Assembly (NCBI RefSeq): GCF_008831285.2
Contig: NC_045144.1
Location: 4,456,268 to 4,520,267 of the forward strand
DNA length: 64,000 bases
Direction of reading: 5' to 3'
Origin: Nymphaea colorata
Taxonomy: Eukaryota; Streptophyta; Magnoliopsida; Nymphaeales; Nymphaeaceae
The notes below the pieces were generated by a model. It saw only the letters and a list, made by a program, of their open reading frames with translations. It was not told where the DNA came from and searched no databases. This document shows, one piece after another, positions 32,576 through 43,653 of this stretch (the stretch's first letter is position 1; every line of letters begins with the position of its first letter). Position numbers and translations under genes: made by a program.

Positions 32576-33778
32576 TTATAATGCTAGTAGTTCCTTGCGA
32601 TTTATTTTCCATTTGCTTTCATTTTCTTTAAAGCTTCCTGAATGATATCTACACAAATATTTGTGTGGGATATCTTTGTATTTGTATTTTAAGACTGACC
32701 CGTAGCTTTTATCAAAAGCATCTGATTCTATTATCCAAACAAACTCCTTATTTTCATTTGAAAATTCTAATTTGGGTAGATTGTACAAACATGTTGGATC
32801 TTTTGGATGTACTCTTTATCTGTTTCATCTCAGTGGTATTCTTTATCCTTTTTTAGTTTGGCTTGTAATGATTTGTGTTCCGCTAGATTAAGGATATATT
32901 CTCTGACTTGATTTACTAGGCCTAAAAATGACTCTAGTTTTACCTTGGTGTCTAAATCGTTAAACATTGTAATTTTTTGTACTATATGACTTTATATTTT
33001 AATACCTGCTTTGTCTATTTATATGCCTTAAAATTCAATTTGTTTTTTTGCAGATTATGACTTTATTTTTACTAAGTGCCTGCTTCCTTAGCATATGTGA
33101 TAAATTCTCATAACAAATTATAATGATCATTCTCTGTGTGGCTAAATAATAATATATCATCTATATAAATAATACAAGTTCTTAATCCTTTAAATCTTTG
33201 GTCCATAAAGGTCTGAAATCTTCGTGGTGCATTCTTATATCTGAATGGTAATACATTCCATTCATAAAATCTTTTTGGTACCATAAATGTTGTTAATTGT
33301 TTGCTTTCTTCATTTAATTTTATTTGATAAAATATGCTTTTGCAATCAAATTTACTAAAATATTGGTATCCAGATATTTGTTTGAGTTTTAGTATCTTAT
33401 TTGGTATGGGGTGGTTATATGTTTTTGTTTTCACATTAAATTTCTATAATCTATGACCATTCTTGTTTTACCTCTATTTTGTTCACTATGTTTATTCACT
33501 ATAAATGTTGTTGGACTGCTGTGTTTTGATTTCAATTTTCTTATGTATCATTCCTTTATTAGTTTGTGTATATTTTTATCAAATTTAATCAAATTATTTG
33601 GTATATATTTGAGCAGCGGTTGCATTATTATATTGTTTTCATCGATTAATTCTATTTTTACTAAGGTTTTATGTTTGTCCAAGAATTGTAAAGGTTTTTC
33701 ATAATAGAGTGTTTCCAATTTTCTTTCTATATTTTCTAATTCATTAATTCCATATACATGAATGGTAATTTCATTCAT
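32576..33778 (-). pseudogene. pararetroviral reverse transcriptase-RNase H remnant
   Basis: The reverse transcriptase segment (33108-33545) shows the palm motifs 'FSKFDCKS..YQIKL', 'NVLPF....APRRFQ' and the catalytic YIDD, in that order. The RNase H segment (32576-32788) shows 'ESDAFDKSYGSVLK', 'RYHSGSFK' and 'NRKELLAL', the spacing typical of Caulimoviridae. The linker to the protease is at 33548-33778. At least two frameshifts separate these pieces (near 33434 and between 33108 and 32790), so the gene is dead. Similarity to Ty3-type RT was considered; the absence of integrase and LTRs argues for a pararetrovirus. Confidence 0.75.
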
Positions 33779-34055
33779 TCTTTTCCTGACAATTTTCTGG
33801 ACCTTCTGACTTGTTCCTTTTATCCTTGGTATTTATTGTTGTTCACTATTATTTTCTATTAATGTGTTTATTTTCTCTTTACACAGTGTGGTAATAATTA
33901 GGTATTTTCCAGTTATTTGTATATGTAGGTAGTTATTTAAAAAAGGTCTACCTAATATTATGTGTTTACCTTCTAGTTCAAAGGCATAGATTCTGTTAAT
34001 CTTAATTTAATGAGCTTCTGTCAAATTTGTATGACTATATTTTTTGCTTTTTATC

Positions 34056-34244
34056 TTATGGTATCCTTGGCTCTATTGAATCCTTTAACTTCAATTGGGT
34101 TCTGTAATTGTTCACAACATTTCTCTGGTTACATATATTTATCTGTGCTCTAGTATCTATATAGGGTGTGTAATATCTGCTATTATAACCTTTTATTATA
34201 ACTTTAACTAGTATATAAATGAACTTGTCCTTGTATATATTCAT
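34056..34244 (-). pseudogene. pararetroviral aspartic protease remnant
   Basis: A short frame carries 'YIDTRAQINI', which aligns with the D-[ST]-G-A active-site region of retroviral-type proteases, with the Gly replaced by Arg. That change would inactivate the enzyme. It is placed directly upstream of the reverse transcriptase, as expected. The frame 34539-34730 further upstream may be coat-protein remnant but has no diagnostic motif. Confidence 0.5.
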
Positions 34245-34400
34245 ACTAGTTTATTCATCATTGTCAGTTTGGGGTGCACTGTCTTGATAATACTCATGGT
34301 TAATTTGAAATTGATTTATTTCTTCTTTAAATTCAACAAGCCTTTGTACGTTTCTTAAGTACCATGTTTCTATGACTCTTTGTTATAGTTCTTCTACTTT

Positions 34401-34445
<45 letters not shown>

Positions 34446-34446
34446 T
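34401..34446. repeat. compound CA-TA microsatellite
   Basis: A CA run (34401-34423) passes into a TA run (34424-34446) inside the 5' part of the pararetroviral block. Confidence 0.9.
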
Positions 34447-34727
34447 CTAAAATCATGTTGTAGTTTTTCTTTTATTAGTTTTTTATATTTTATTTTACAT
34501 TGTTTGACAAACTCTATAGTGTTTGTCCTGGTGATCATTTACCCAAACATTCTATTTTCTGTATTCATGATATATTTGTCATAGTTTGAGTAATCCGAGT
34601 ATTCTGTGGATTGGTATCCATATTTCATTATTTCAGTGTTCATTTCCCATCTTCCTGCTACCAAATTTATTAGTTTGTTTATGAACTGGTTAATTAGTAT
34701 ACATATTTTAAAATTGGTTTTGAGTGT

Positions 34728-37700
34728 CAAGCTGGACCGATGCCCAGGCCTCGGAGAAAAAGAGGAAATGGGACAGACATGACTTTGACATTTTCAGGCC
34801 CATTCTACTCGTATATTAAAAGGGTATCTGGTACAGCCCTGACTCGAACTCTCCAGCCCCAACTCTAAATTATCAGCTGGGTCATGACGAGCTTGAGTTT
34901 GGACCACTCGCCTAAATAATTTATTCAGAATATTATTTTATTTAAAAATATATGTTTTTTATAATTAATTATATATATATATTATATTATATTTATTTAT
35001 AGTATATTATAATCAAATCGAGCCAACCTTAGCATGTACGCTGTGGGCGGGCCCCAATGCCCAACTCTTAATATGGGCCAATACAGTTTTTTCCAAAGCA
35101 ATTTTTAAGACCCATACGATGCGATGATGTGCTTAGCCTGTACACGTAATTTTTGAAGTATTGGAAAGAAGTTAACCATCGAAATGGATCCACCCAAATA
35201 TCTAGCACTCGTCTAAAAAGTTAGCTATCTTTGGTTGTGGTAAAGGGGCTAAGGGCTAAAGTTGTTGCATCTCATAAATGAAAAATATTGATGAAGTTGC
35301 GGACAGACCATGCTGGGCCATGTGGGAAGTATGGGATGTTCATGCAGCCAACATCGGCATTACTCAAGAAGCAAGCGGTGGGGTCCAATTAGATGCTAAG
35401 TTAAGCAGAAGGCAATGTACTTAAGATGTATGGCGTAGTGGTGCAAGAAATAAGCACATCAATTAAATATACTCGGAAATCCATTCGAAAGATGCAATCT
35501 TATTGATAAGTTTCTCACACTAGCGTGAGGTTACGTATAGGAGCGCAGATGGGTTAGGGCTAATTTCTTGGTTGATGCATAGGCTGAGTCCATAGCCGTG
35601 AACGTATGTTGGCACAAGTTGAGCAAGTAAAAGTCTGTCATCGAGTAAGGTGAAGGTCGGCCATCTTGCTTAATAGCATGTAGTTGGAAACTATCTTCGA
35701 TTAGCAACTTTTTCTCAAAGAAAGTTTTTTTTCCACCAAGATTTCATATGAAGGTAGATGGGCGATTGGAGGAATGACAGTGTTCTACGAAACCTTAAAG
35801 CCACAATTTGCTACTGGCCTACTATGAGACAAATTTTAAGCGATGATTGGTTGAGTGCCTAACACTCATTGTTTAGTCCACAATCCAAAAGAATGAACAA
35901 TGCTTATTCTACCTTCGATGTTGAGCTAGGCAGGCTGAGGGTGGGTTTGTGACAACCTTCAACATTGTGTGGGCCGAAAATGACTTAAAAAGTCAGCCCG
36001 TGACATGTGAAGTAATTACACAACCAATTATTGATGAAAAATGAAATCCTAAATAAAAAATTATGCTTTTAAAAAGTCCAAACGAAGGACAAATTTCTAT
36101 GGTTTCTAAGTTCCATGTGTAAAAAAGCAAGGAAAACATACAACTTAATAGACAAGGCAGCCCAACAAGTAAACCTTGGGAAGCATGTAACATGGATTTT
36201 AACAGTGGTTTTTTAACATGTAACATGGATTTCAAATCTGCGTTACACATATCCTTAGTTTGTTTAAACTGAAGATCTTGGGAAGCACATCGTTTTATAC
36301 CACCTCGAATCTAAGATCGAAAGCTATTAAACACAACCCTAATGATAAATATGAAAGAAAGCGTTATTTTAAATCCATGGATTTTAGATTTGGGGACCTA
36401 GATTATAATAAAAGGAATCAAACACACTCATAGATTTTCAACGATAGTGTTTGATATAAACAATGTCGTCTTCTTAGTTATAAAGAACCGCACTGTATTG
36501 TTAGTTCTAAAAGACATGATATAATTCTAGATGTTATTCTTAAATTCAACCATAAAACATTAAATATACTTGCGCCATGTTTATAGAAACAACAAGGTGT
36601 TTTTTTCAATTCAGTTTTTTAAATACATGTAAACTAAAAAAATAATGTTTTCCTTGCGGAACGCTCTTAAAAAGATTTTAACATATTTAATTGTACTTGA
36701 TTAATGTGTGAAAGACGTGATAGAGGAGCCGTCTTGCCTCCCTTCATGGAAGCACACACGTACGTACGAAAGATCATGTCCCGACGAGGGAAGACAACGC
36801 ACGCCCCGCGTTCATTTCCAAGGTGCACCGCACAGAGACGCAAACGAGGGACGCGTGGACTTTTCTGTCCCTTTCGCTCATGGTTTGGCCTTCTGTTCCT
36901 CGTGACCAAACATCCACCCTCATAGAGCAAATAGAGCTGCACTCGAGCTGTCCTGAGTGTTCTAACTTGACCCGTGACCAGTCCCAGACAGGCACAACCC
37001 CCACCCCACGCTCACGGCATAGAAGTCAAAAGAACGTCGACTACACCGCCGGCCGGCCTTCCTCTCAGACCAAGTCGTCAGAAATCAGACGACCTTCCAC
37101 TGTCCATTTCGAACTTTTGGATGCCGAGGCTTCTAGATTCGGCGGTCCGCTTCGTCATTATTATGGATTGTTTCACGACCTTGAATTTTGACTCTAAATT
37201 CTAGAAATAAAATTTTATATTTGTATTTGATAGTTTAGAATTTTGATTGCAGAAATTAAAAGCGACGTGTTTGATAAAACAAAAATTAAGATTTTGAATT
37301 AAAACCTTCAGTGACATGGTTGGTGTCTTAGATGAAAATTTTTTAAAAAATTTTAAAATCATAAGTAGAATCATTGAAAATGACGTGTTTAATAAAACAA
37401 AAATTAAAATATAATTTTGCTCAAAGTTCTAGAACTCCAATTCTAAAATTTTAATTCAAGAATGACTACTCAAAATTCATATAATTTCTCGTGAAAACGA
37501 GAATTTTAATTTTTAAATCCTACAATTACTCGTGGAAACTAGAATTGTAATTTTTAAATTCTACAATTCTGGTCTCATTGTTGTAGTAAAAGAAGAAGTA
37601 AGAAGCTTACGAGAAAGAAAGAAAGAAAGAAGAAGAAAAGAGAAGGGAGAAGAAGAGAGTCAAATCAATGTGACCCCACGTCATAACAATGTGTCTATCT

Positions 37701-37800
37701 CTTAGGTGGCATTTGCGGTGGAAGCATCCTAGAGAGAGAAAGAAGGGAGAGAACGCGCTTTCTCCCGATCTCTTCGCTCCTAAGCCATTACGTCTCCTCA
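34728..37800. other. intergenic stretch, unassigned
   Basis: The stretch has AT-rich parts and one GC-richer island (36710-37190) with frames in several phases but no recognised domain. At 37260-37560 short motifs recur: 'acgtgttt.ataaaacaaaaatta' near 37266 and 37383, and 'agaatt.taatttttaaat' near 37501 and 37541. This suggests a small degenerate repeat element. Confidence 0.4.
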
Positions 37801-37928
37801 CATTCTGGTTTCCTTTCACACCTACTAATGAAGATAACCGTCTCTTTGACCATAGCGCTCTCTCTCTCTCTAGTCTCTACTCGTTTTCTCTCCTTTCTTC
37901 ACTCTGTTTCCATATCTATATATACCTC

Positions 37929-38025
37929 TATGATGCAATCGGGAACTATGAAGATCTCCCTCTCTCTCTTTCTGTATTCTTCTGTTGGCAGGAGACTCGG
38001 ATCTGAAACTCGTCGAAGATGTTAG
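37929..38025 (+). promoter_or_regulatory. upstream ORF overlapping the PP2C start codon
   Basis: An ATG at 37929 opens a 32-residue frame (MMQSGTMK...) whose TAG stop (38023-38025) lies just after the main ATG (38019-38021) in the string ATGTTAG. A TATA-like string (ctatatatac) lies at 37916-37925. Whether the uORF is transcribed depends on the true transcription start. If it is, it would force leaky scanning or termination-reinitiation at the PP2C start. Confidence 0.45.
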
Positions 38026-39780
38026 ATTTAGCGGAGCTTTCATGGGTTATCTCCTTCGTCTCGAGGCTTCTCAGCACCGTCAGGATGGTCAGGAAAACCG
38101 TGGCTCTGTCTCTTCTTAAACCCTCTGCTTCTCTTCTCGGCCTCTCTCCCTCTCCGGCGACAGCAACCGGTACTCCATCGGTGGTATCCCCTCTTGAAAG
38201 AAAGGCTGCGTTCCCCTCGAGGCCGCCGCCGGCTGGTGGCGTCGATGCAGGCCCCACGCCCTCCGGGACGACGGCCAAGAGGAAGCGGCCGGCCATGTTG
38301 GTCATCCCGGCCTCCCGGCCGGAGTCGGTGATCTCCGAGGAGTTCGGCGGCTGCCCGGAGGATGATCGGGAGACGGTGGCGCTGGCCGAGGGGTCTGGTT
38401 ACCATGTGGCTAGCAAGAGAGGGAGGAAACACGTAATGGAGGACGGACATGCAGTCATCACCAACATCTCCGAAGATCCCAAACAGGTAAATTACTGCAT
38501 TCTATAAAGCTACCATCAATCATCTTCACCAGGGACGATCATCTCAAAATAATTATTCTACATTTCAGAGAAGAAGAATTCGACACTTTCCCTTCTTGTT
38601 CTAGATTCTTTTTTCTTCTAAAATGCCGAAAAACACCATTCTTTTGACATTAAAAACTAGTCTTTTTAACTGAAACTGTAATGAAAACTTGAAAGAAAAG
38701 AAAGATCAGGATTATACACTCATTATACATTGTACAAGCTGCATACTAATTTTTATTTGTTAGTTATATGCATTATGGAAACTTGATGGAGAAATGACTT
38801 GTTAGTTTTTTGGCTTGGCATTAGGCATTCTTTGGAGTATTTGATGGGCACGGCGGGCGCTTCGCTGTTGATTTTGTAACAGACAAACTTGGCAAAAACA
38901 TTGTTTCAGCCACCCAAGAACTACAAAGATCAGAAGACATTGAGGAAGCAATTACATCCAGTTATGTTGACACTGATAAGGAGTTCTTAAGCCAGGTAAC
39001 TAGCTGCTACTTAACAAAGCTCTCTCTCTCACTATATCTATACATATAATCCTTTTTCTAATCACATACATGGACTTCTGAAATAGGGGGTGAAGAGTGG
39101 AGCTTGTGTAGCAACCGTGCTGGTGAAAGATGGTACTCTATACGCAGCAAATACAGGAGACTGCAGAGTTGTTCTAAGCAGAAATGGAGTTGCAGTTCCG
39201 TTAACAAGAGATCATCGTCTTGATCAACGAGAGGATGAGCGCGACCGGATCAATCAATTGGTAAGGAAATTATAATGATCATAACTCTTTTGTTAAGTAA
39301 AAGCCATTAATATGATTCTTCATCTAATTCTTTTTCATCACGTATAGGGAGGTTATGTGGATCGCATCAATGGAGTTTGGAGGGTACAAGGCTCATTGGC
39401 AGTTTCCAGAGCCATCGGGGATCTGCACTTGAAGGAATGGGTGATATCGGAACCAGAAGTCGGCAAACTCGAGCTTTCATCAGATTGCCAGTTCTTAGTC
39501 ATGGCTTCCGATGGTTTGTGGGACAAGGTAATTAGTCGCACTTAATCACATTAAAATCTCTTTCAAGAAGCTTTACATGTAAGTTTCCTTGCTTTTAATT
39601 CTCGATTAAAAGAAATTAATGCTTTGGTTTTGACAGGTTGCTAACCAGGAGGCAGTTGAAGTGATCTTGAAGAACAAAAACAGAATTGAATCTTGCAAAA
39701 AGCTTGTAGATCTTTCGTTCAGCAGAGGCAACAAGGATGATATCACTGTCATGGTCGTAGACCTTGAGAAGTTCATATAA
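38019..39780 (+). CDS. clade B type 2C protein phosphatase (AP2C-like)
   Basis: Five exons, 38019-38486, 38825-38995, 39087-39260, 39348-39527 and 39637-39780, give 378 residues. The PP2C domain (about 125-376) has the metal-binding and catalytic motifs: MED at 140-142, DGHGG at 163-167, DGLWD at 326-330 and the final Asp pair at 365-366. The order 'GGACxxT'-like '[10 protein letters not shown]', '[13 protein letters not shown]', 'REDERDRI', 'GGYVD', '[15 protein letters not shown]' matches plant clade B (AP2C) enzymes, which dephosphorylate stress MAP kinases. The N-terminus supports this: [11 protein letters not shown] at 87-97 fits the kinase-interaction motif (basic cluster, then hydrophobic-x-hydrophobic). 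Residues 1-80 are Ser/Pro/Ala-rich, a variable region. An overlapping uORF and a 78-codon frame just after the stop are described separately. Confidence 0.93.
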
Positions 39781-39791
39781 ACTATATATAC

Positions 39792-40028
39792 ATGAAGGTG
39801 ACAGTTAAAAATCCAGAAAATTCAGATCTCAAGGACAAAATATCGATCGAGATTGAACACCCAGTGGAAAACAAGAACATGCAAGACATTGGATCGAAAG
39901 ATGGCGGCGAAGCGCTGATTCAACTGGATTTTGGAAACTCCGCTGATGATTGTTGGCCCAATTTTGAACCACAAGAAAGGCCAATCAATAGCAAATTTTG
40001 TAAAATGTTGCGTAGTTGCAGGGCTTAG
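39792..40028 (+). other. 78-codon frame in the PP2C 3' region
   Basis: A frame begins 12 bp after the phosphatase stop codon and stays open for 78 codons. It is acidic and polar in its middle (SKDGGEALIQLDFGNSADD). I recognise no domain and see no splice route that joins it to the phosphatase. It is most likely chance in a 3' UTR or the decayed end of another sequence. Confidence 0.25.
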
Positions 40029-41098
40029 AAATTTTTCCTGTATTTTAATGACAATTCTTTTATTCTTTGGGAAAATATACTGTAAATAAAATATAATTAA
40101 TGACATGGGAGTTTCATTAGATAACTGCATTGTTTAATTGAAAGTGTGTATTATTAACCTTTCAACTGGTTTATAGAGGAAGAAGAAGAAGAAGCAAAAT
40201 CACCCGTGCTAAATTCTCTTACAATGCTTATAATTCCCACATGTCATAACGCTAGTTGCTAATAAATTTGAAAAATTGTTGCACTTTTAAGTTAGATTAA
40301 TGTTGAATTCTAAGTGCACAATTTTGGGTGAATTAATGAGAAGTCTATATTTGTAAAACTACCATTTTCTAATATTCTCTCACATCTATGTATGCATTAC
40401 TCGTGCTGACACTTAGTTTGGTGTTTGTTTGCATCTTTATGTGCTACATACAGAGTGTCTTAATGTACATTTGACACATTAAATCCAACCCAAACACAGA
40501 GTACATTTGAAAATAAACTTTTATGGGATAGAATTTTCAAAATTTTAGTTTTGGCCCTTACAAAAAAATGAAAAAAAAGACGTAATTGTCCCAGGTAAAA
40601 AATAACAAAATCACAATCAAATAGTGTTCTTAACTCTCCATAAAACAAAGGTGGCTTGATCATTTTACTGTGGGTAATCATGGTAAAGAACAAAGGTGGC
40701 TTGATCATTTTACTGTGGGTAATCATGGTAAAACTTTTCTGGGTTAAGAAGGATGAGGCTTTTGGAAAATAGGTTCCTCAGTCATCTCATATTTGTTTAA
40801 TTTTTTTTTGTAATTTAGCAATACTATAAGCCCTACTTTGATAGATTTTTTGAAGAATTCTTTGGACATAAAAGAACAAAACACTGAGACCGGACTACCG
40901 GAGGAACTTTCGAAAGTATTTTTCAGAAGAAAAAGGACAAACAATGGGAATCGGAGGTAGGATATTTATTTGCAAATATCATTTTCTATTTTCTGCTATA
41001 CAATTTTTTCTTATTTCGCCACATTATCTAAGCATGCCTTTTGCTCGTTGTATTTCCACCCACTGTACACTCTGTAGTCTGAAGCCACCGCCAGCGCC
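40029..41098. other. intergenic region
   Basis: The stretch holds the PP2C 3' end, a 45-bp tandem duplication near 40.65-40.73 kb and the promoter of the next gene. No gene recognised. Confidence 0.4.
40644..40733 (+). repeat. 45-bp perfect tandem duplication
   Basis: The unit containing 'aacaaaggtggcttgatc' and 'gtgggtaatcatggtaaa' occurs at 40644 and 40689 with no difference that I can see in the shared part. It is therefore recent. Confidence 0.9.
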
Positions 41099-43653
41099 AT
41101 GGAGGATCGCCCGGAAGACTCTTTCCATGACTGGGAGATCCTCCCAGATCATGAATTCGGTTCTTCCCGTCGTATCAAAGAACCCAAAAATCACGAAAAC
41201 GCGGGATTTGTCGGCGGCAATTCCGGCGGTATTGGTATGATGGAAGTGAAACCCCAGTACTCCAGTTCCGATCCCGCAGCAGATCTCGTGGGGCCCCAGA
41301 AGGCGTCCGCAGAAGACGCTTTCGCGGTTGCTCCGGAGTCGGAAGGTCTCAACTTGGTCGATCCTTGTTTGGAGTCTTGCGGCGGACAGATGGCCGTGGA
41401 GACGGAGTGTCTGGAGGAAGGGATAGAGGAGAAATGCTCGGACCCCGGCGATTTTTTAGCCGAGAGCGATGTCTCCGAGCCGGAAAAGTTGGAAGGAGAA
41501 ATGGGTACTCATTGCTGTGAGGAGGGGCAGGAGGTTGGAGGCGGTCCCGATTCTGGAGGGATCGGAGAAGGTGAATTCCCGGTTGCTGAAGAAGGGAGCA
41601 AGGAGAGGGCTTGGTGGATGTTCCCTTTCCAATTCGCGAAAGTGTTTGTGTCGAGGCTGAGCCCGTTTTGGTCTCTTTCCGTTGGCGTCGTGGCTATGGG
41701 GTTTCTTATGCTCGGAAGAAGATGGTACAAGGCTAAGCGCGTGATCAAGAGTTCCCCTATCACAATCTGCGTGGAAGATAAGGTAATGATGGTTTGTTCT
41801 TCAGTTGACAAATTTCAATCTCAAGGCGTTCCGTTATCTGTCGATCGGTTCTGGTGGACTTGAGATTGGTAGGTTTTGTTTTTTTAATTCATTGGGAAGC
41901 GTCATGATTTTTAATCATTTGCACGATCCGTTGTGTTTATGTTCTTGGTTGATAGAAGAAGAAAAATATTGACGCTTATTTTCTTTATGGTGTGGAATTC
42001 ATTTGAATTACTATCCATCTTCTATACTTTATCGTTGCTCCACTCTTGGTCTTTCTATACTAAGAGTTTAACTGGCAATTCAGTTGTGAACACGAAGCGG
42101 AGGGGGATAAGATTAAAATGATTTTGTTGGTATGACAAGAATGAATAGTGAACCCAACTGTTGTGTTGCGCTGTTTTTTTCGCTGTCCATCTGAGGATGC
42201 TTTTGAGCATTGCTTCATTGTTTCGCTATTATTTCAAATTCAATTATTTGCTTACATGTTAAAATTGACAACCCAATTGGTAATGCCACTAAATTCTGTA
42301 TCTGAAGTAAATCTGGTATTCTCCAGTGTTGTTATTTCTAAAAGTATCCAAAGCTTACTTTTGAAGCTCGAAATCTGATACTTATTACATGAACCAGGAA
42401 GGTGTTTTTTATGCAAGAACTGTGCTTCCTTTGAAAAACTAGGCGTTTTTTTTGTGAAACCTCCCTGTTCATAGGACTCTCATGAAAATCCTTAATGAAC
42501 TTGCATTTAAGTTAAAAATTTTCTTCTCCATTGTTTCCTTTTGATTTTCTAAGTGCTTCCATTATCCTTTGCTACTTGCCTTCCTTTGTGTGCCAGAAGG
42601 GCTTCAAACTTCCGTCAGGGTATCTACTAAGCATTTAGTTCTACTACCTTCCTGCTTGAGGCCGTACTTGTGTCCATTTCCTACTCTGTCAACTAATTCT
42701 TTTGGAGAAAGCTTATGATTTGTCTAATTTAACATCTGGTTTCTTATCTCTTCCCTCGAGTTTCTATATCACCTCCTCTTGTTATTTGTTAACATGTTGG
42801 TGAAGGGACTGGGTAACTGAGTAGTTATAGTGCAGACTTTCACCTGCCCAATGGATGAGGTTCAATAATTAATCCATAAAGAATTTGATGGACAGTAACG
42901 GGCTTGGTTTTTTATGGAAAAGTAATGGAGAAAAGGTGTTTCAGCTTTACTAATGAATCTCATTTACAATTGGATTTAGAAGCACTTGCTGCACACATCC
43001 GGCAAGTTATGGTTGCAGAGTACAACTAGTGAATAGATAGCTTTGAGAACCCCTCAGTTGAATAGCTGCTGCACAACGCTTTGTGATCTTGGGAAGGAAC
43101 TGTGAATGACTATCTTACAGAACTCGAAAGGTTGAAGATGGACCTGGTTATTAAGTTAACCATATCAGCGTACTTTTGCAAACAGGGATATCTCCCTTGC
43201 CCTTATATCGGTTTTCATGTCAGTGTCTTCGCATATAGTGTCAAATGTCAACTATATCTGATGAATATCAGATTTCTTGATATACTTTTGATCTTATTTC
43301 TGTTGAACTTTCTTGTTTTCACAACGGTCGCTGACTGAACACAACCGCGATCTGATATCTCCAAGGTTTATGGCGTCTTAACCTCATGATTTCTTTTGAA
43401 CGCATGCAATCAGCTTTTGATTTTTTGAACCACATTTCCTCAGTCCGCCGGTCATTTTTACTTTTGAGTTGCAACTTATTTTCATCTGGTGATTCGAGCG
43501 ACTTATTTAACTGTGCAGCAGAGGGCTTCTCAGTTCATGACACAAGCAGCAAGACTCAATGAAGCCTTTTCTGTGGTAAGGTGTGTACCAGTGATCAGAT
43601 CATCGGTGCTGTCAACAGGTGCTTCTTCTTGGCCAGCTATTGCGTTGAAATGA
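41099..43653 (+). CDS. plant single-pass membrane protein, DUF6821-like
   Basis: Two exons, 41099-41782 and 43519-43653, give 272 residues. The protein has a long acidic N-terminal half (Glu/Gly-rich, about 1-170), then 'AWWMFPF' and a membrane segment (about 190-206, FWSLSVGVVAMGFLMLG). Basic residues follow (RRWYKAKR), then a conserved C-terminus from exon 2 (QFMTQAARLNEAFSVVR...VIRSS...WPAIALK). This plan matches an uncharacterised plant family (I believe DUF6821; not checked). The exon 2 acceptor is a tandem cagcag, so an alternative form lacking one Gln is possible. The N-terminus contains DWEIL (11-15), an acidic W-x-x-L sequence of the kind that binds ATG8. The function is not known. 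Confidence 0.82.

Larger units (their letters stand above)
30998..34715 (-). other. endogenous pararetrovirus-like block (degenerate)
   Basis: On the minus strand the order is a protease-like frame, reverse transcriptase, RNase H, a coiled-coil frame and a 215-codon frame, then a non-coding stretch with a TATA-like run. The order protease-RT-RNase H without an integrase is that of Caulimoviridae, not LTR retrotransposons. The separate downstream frame resembles the two-ORF plan described for florendoviruses, but that assignment is inference. Stops and frameshifts break every domain, so this is a relic without coding capacity for a full virus. The composition is more AT-rich than the flanking genes. 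Confidence 0.75.

Noticed and set aside
36704-37204. GC-richer island with frames in several phases
   Set aside because: No family resemblance in any frame; open frames follow from GC content.
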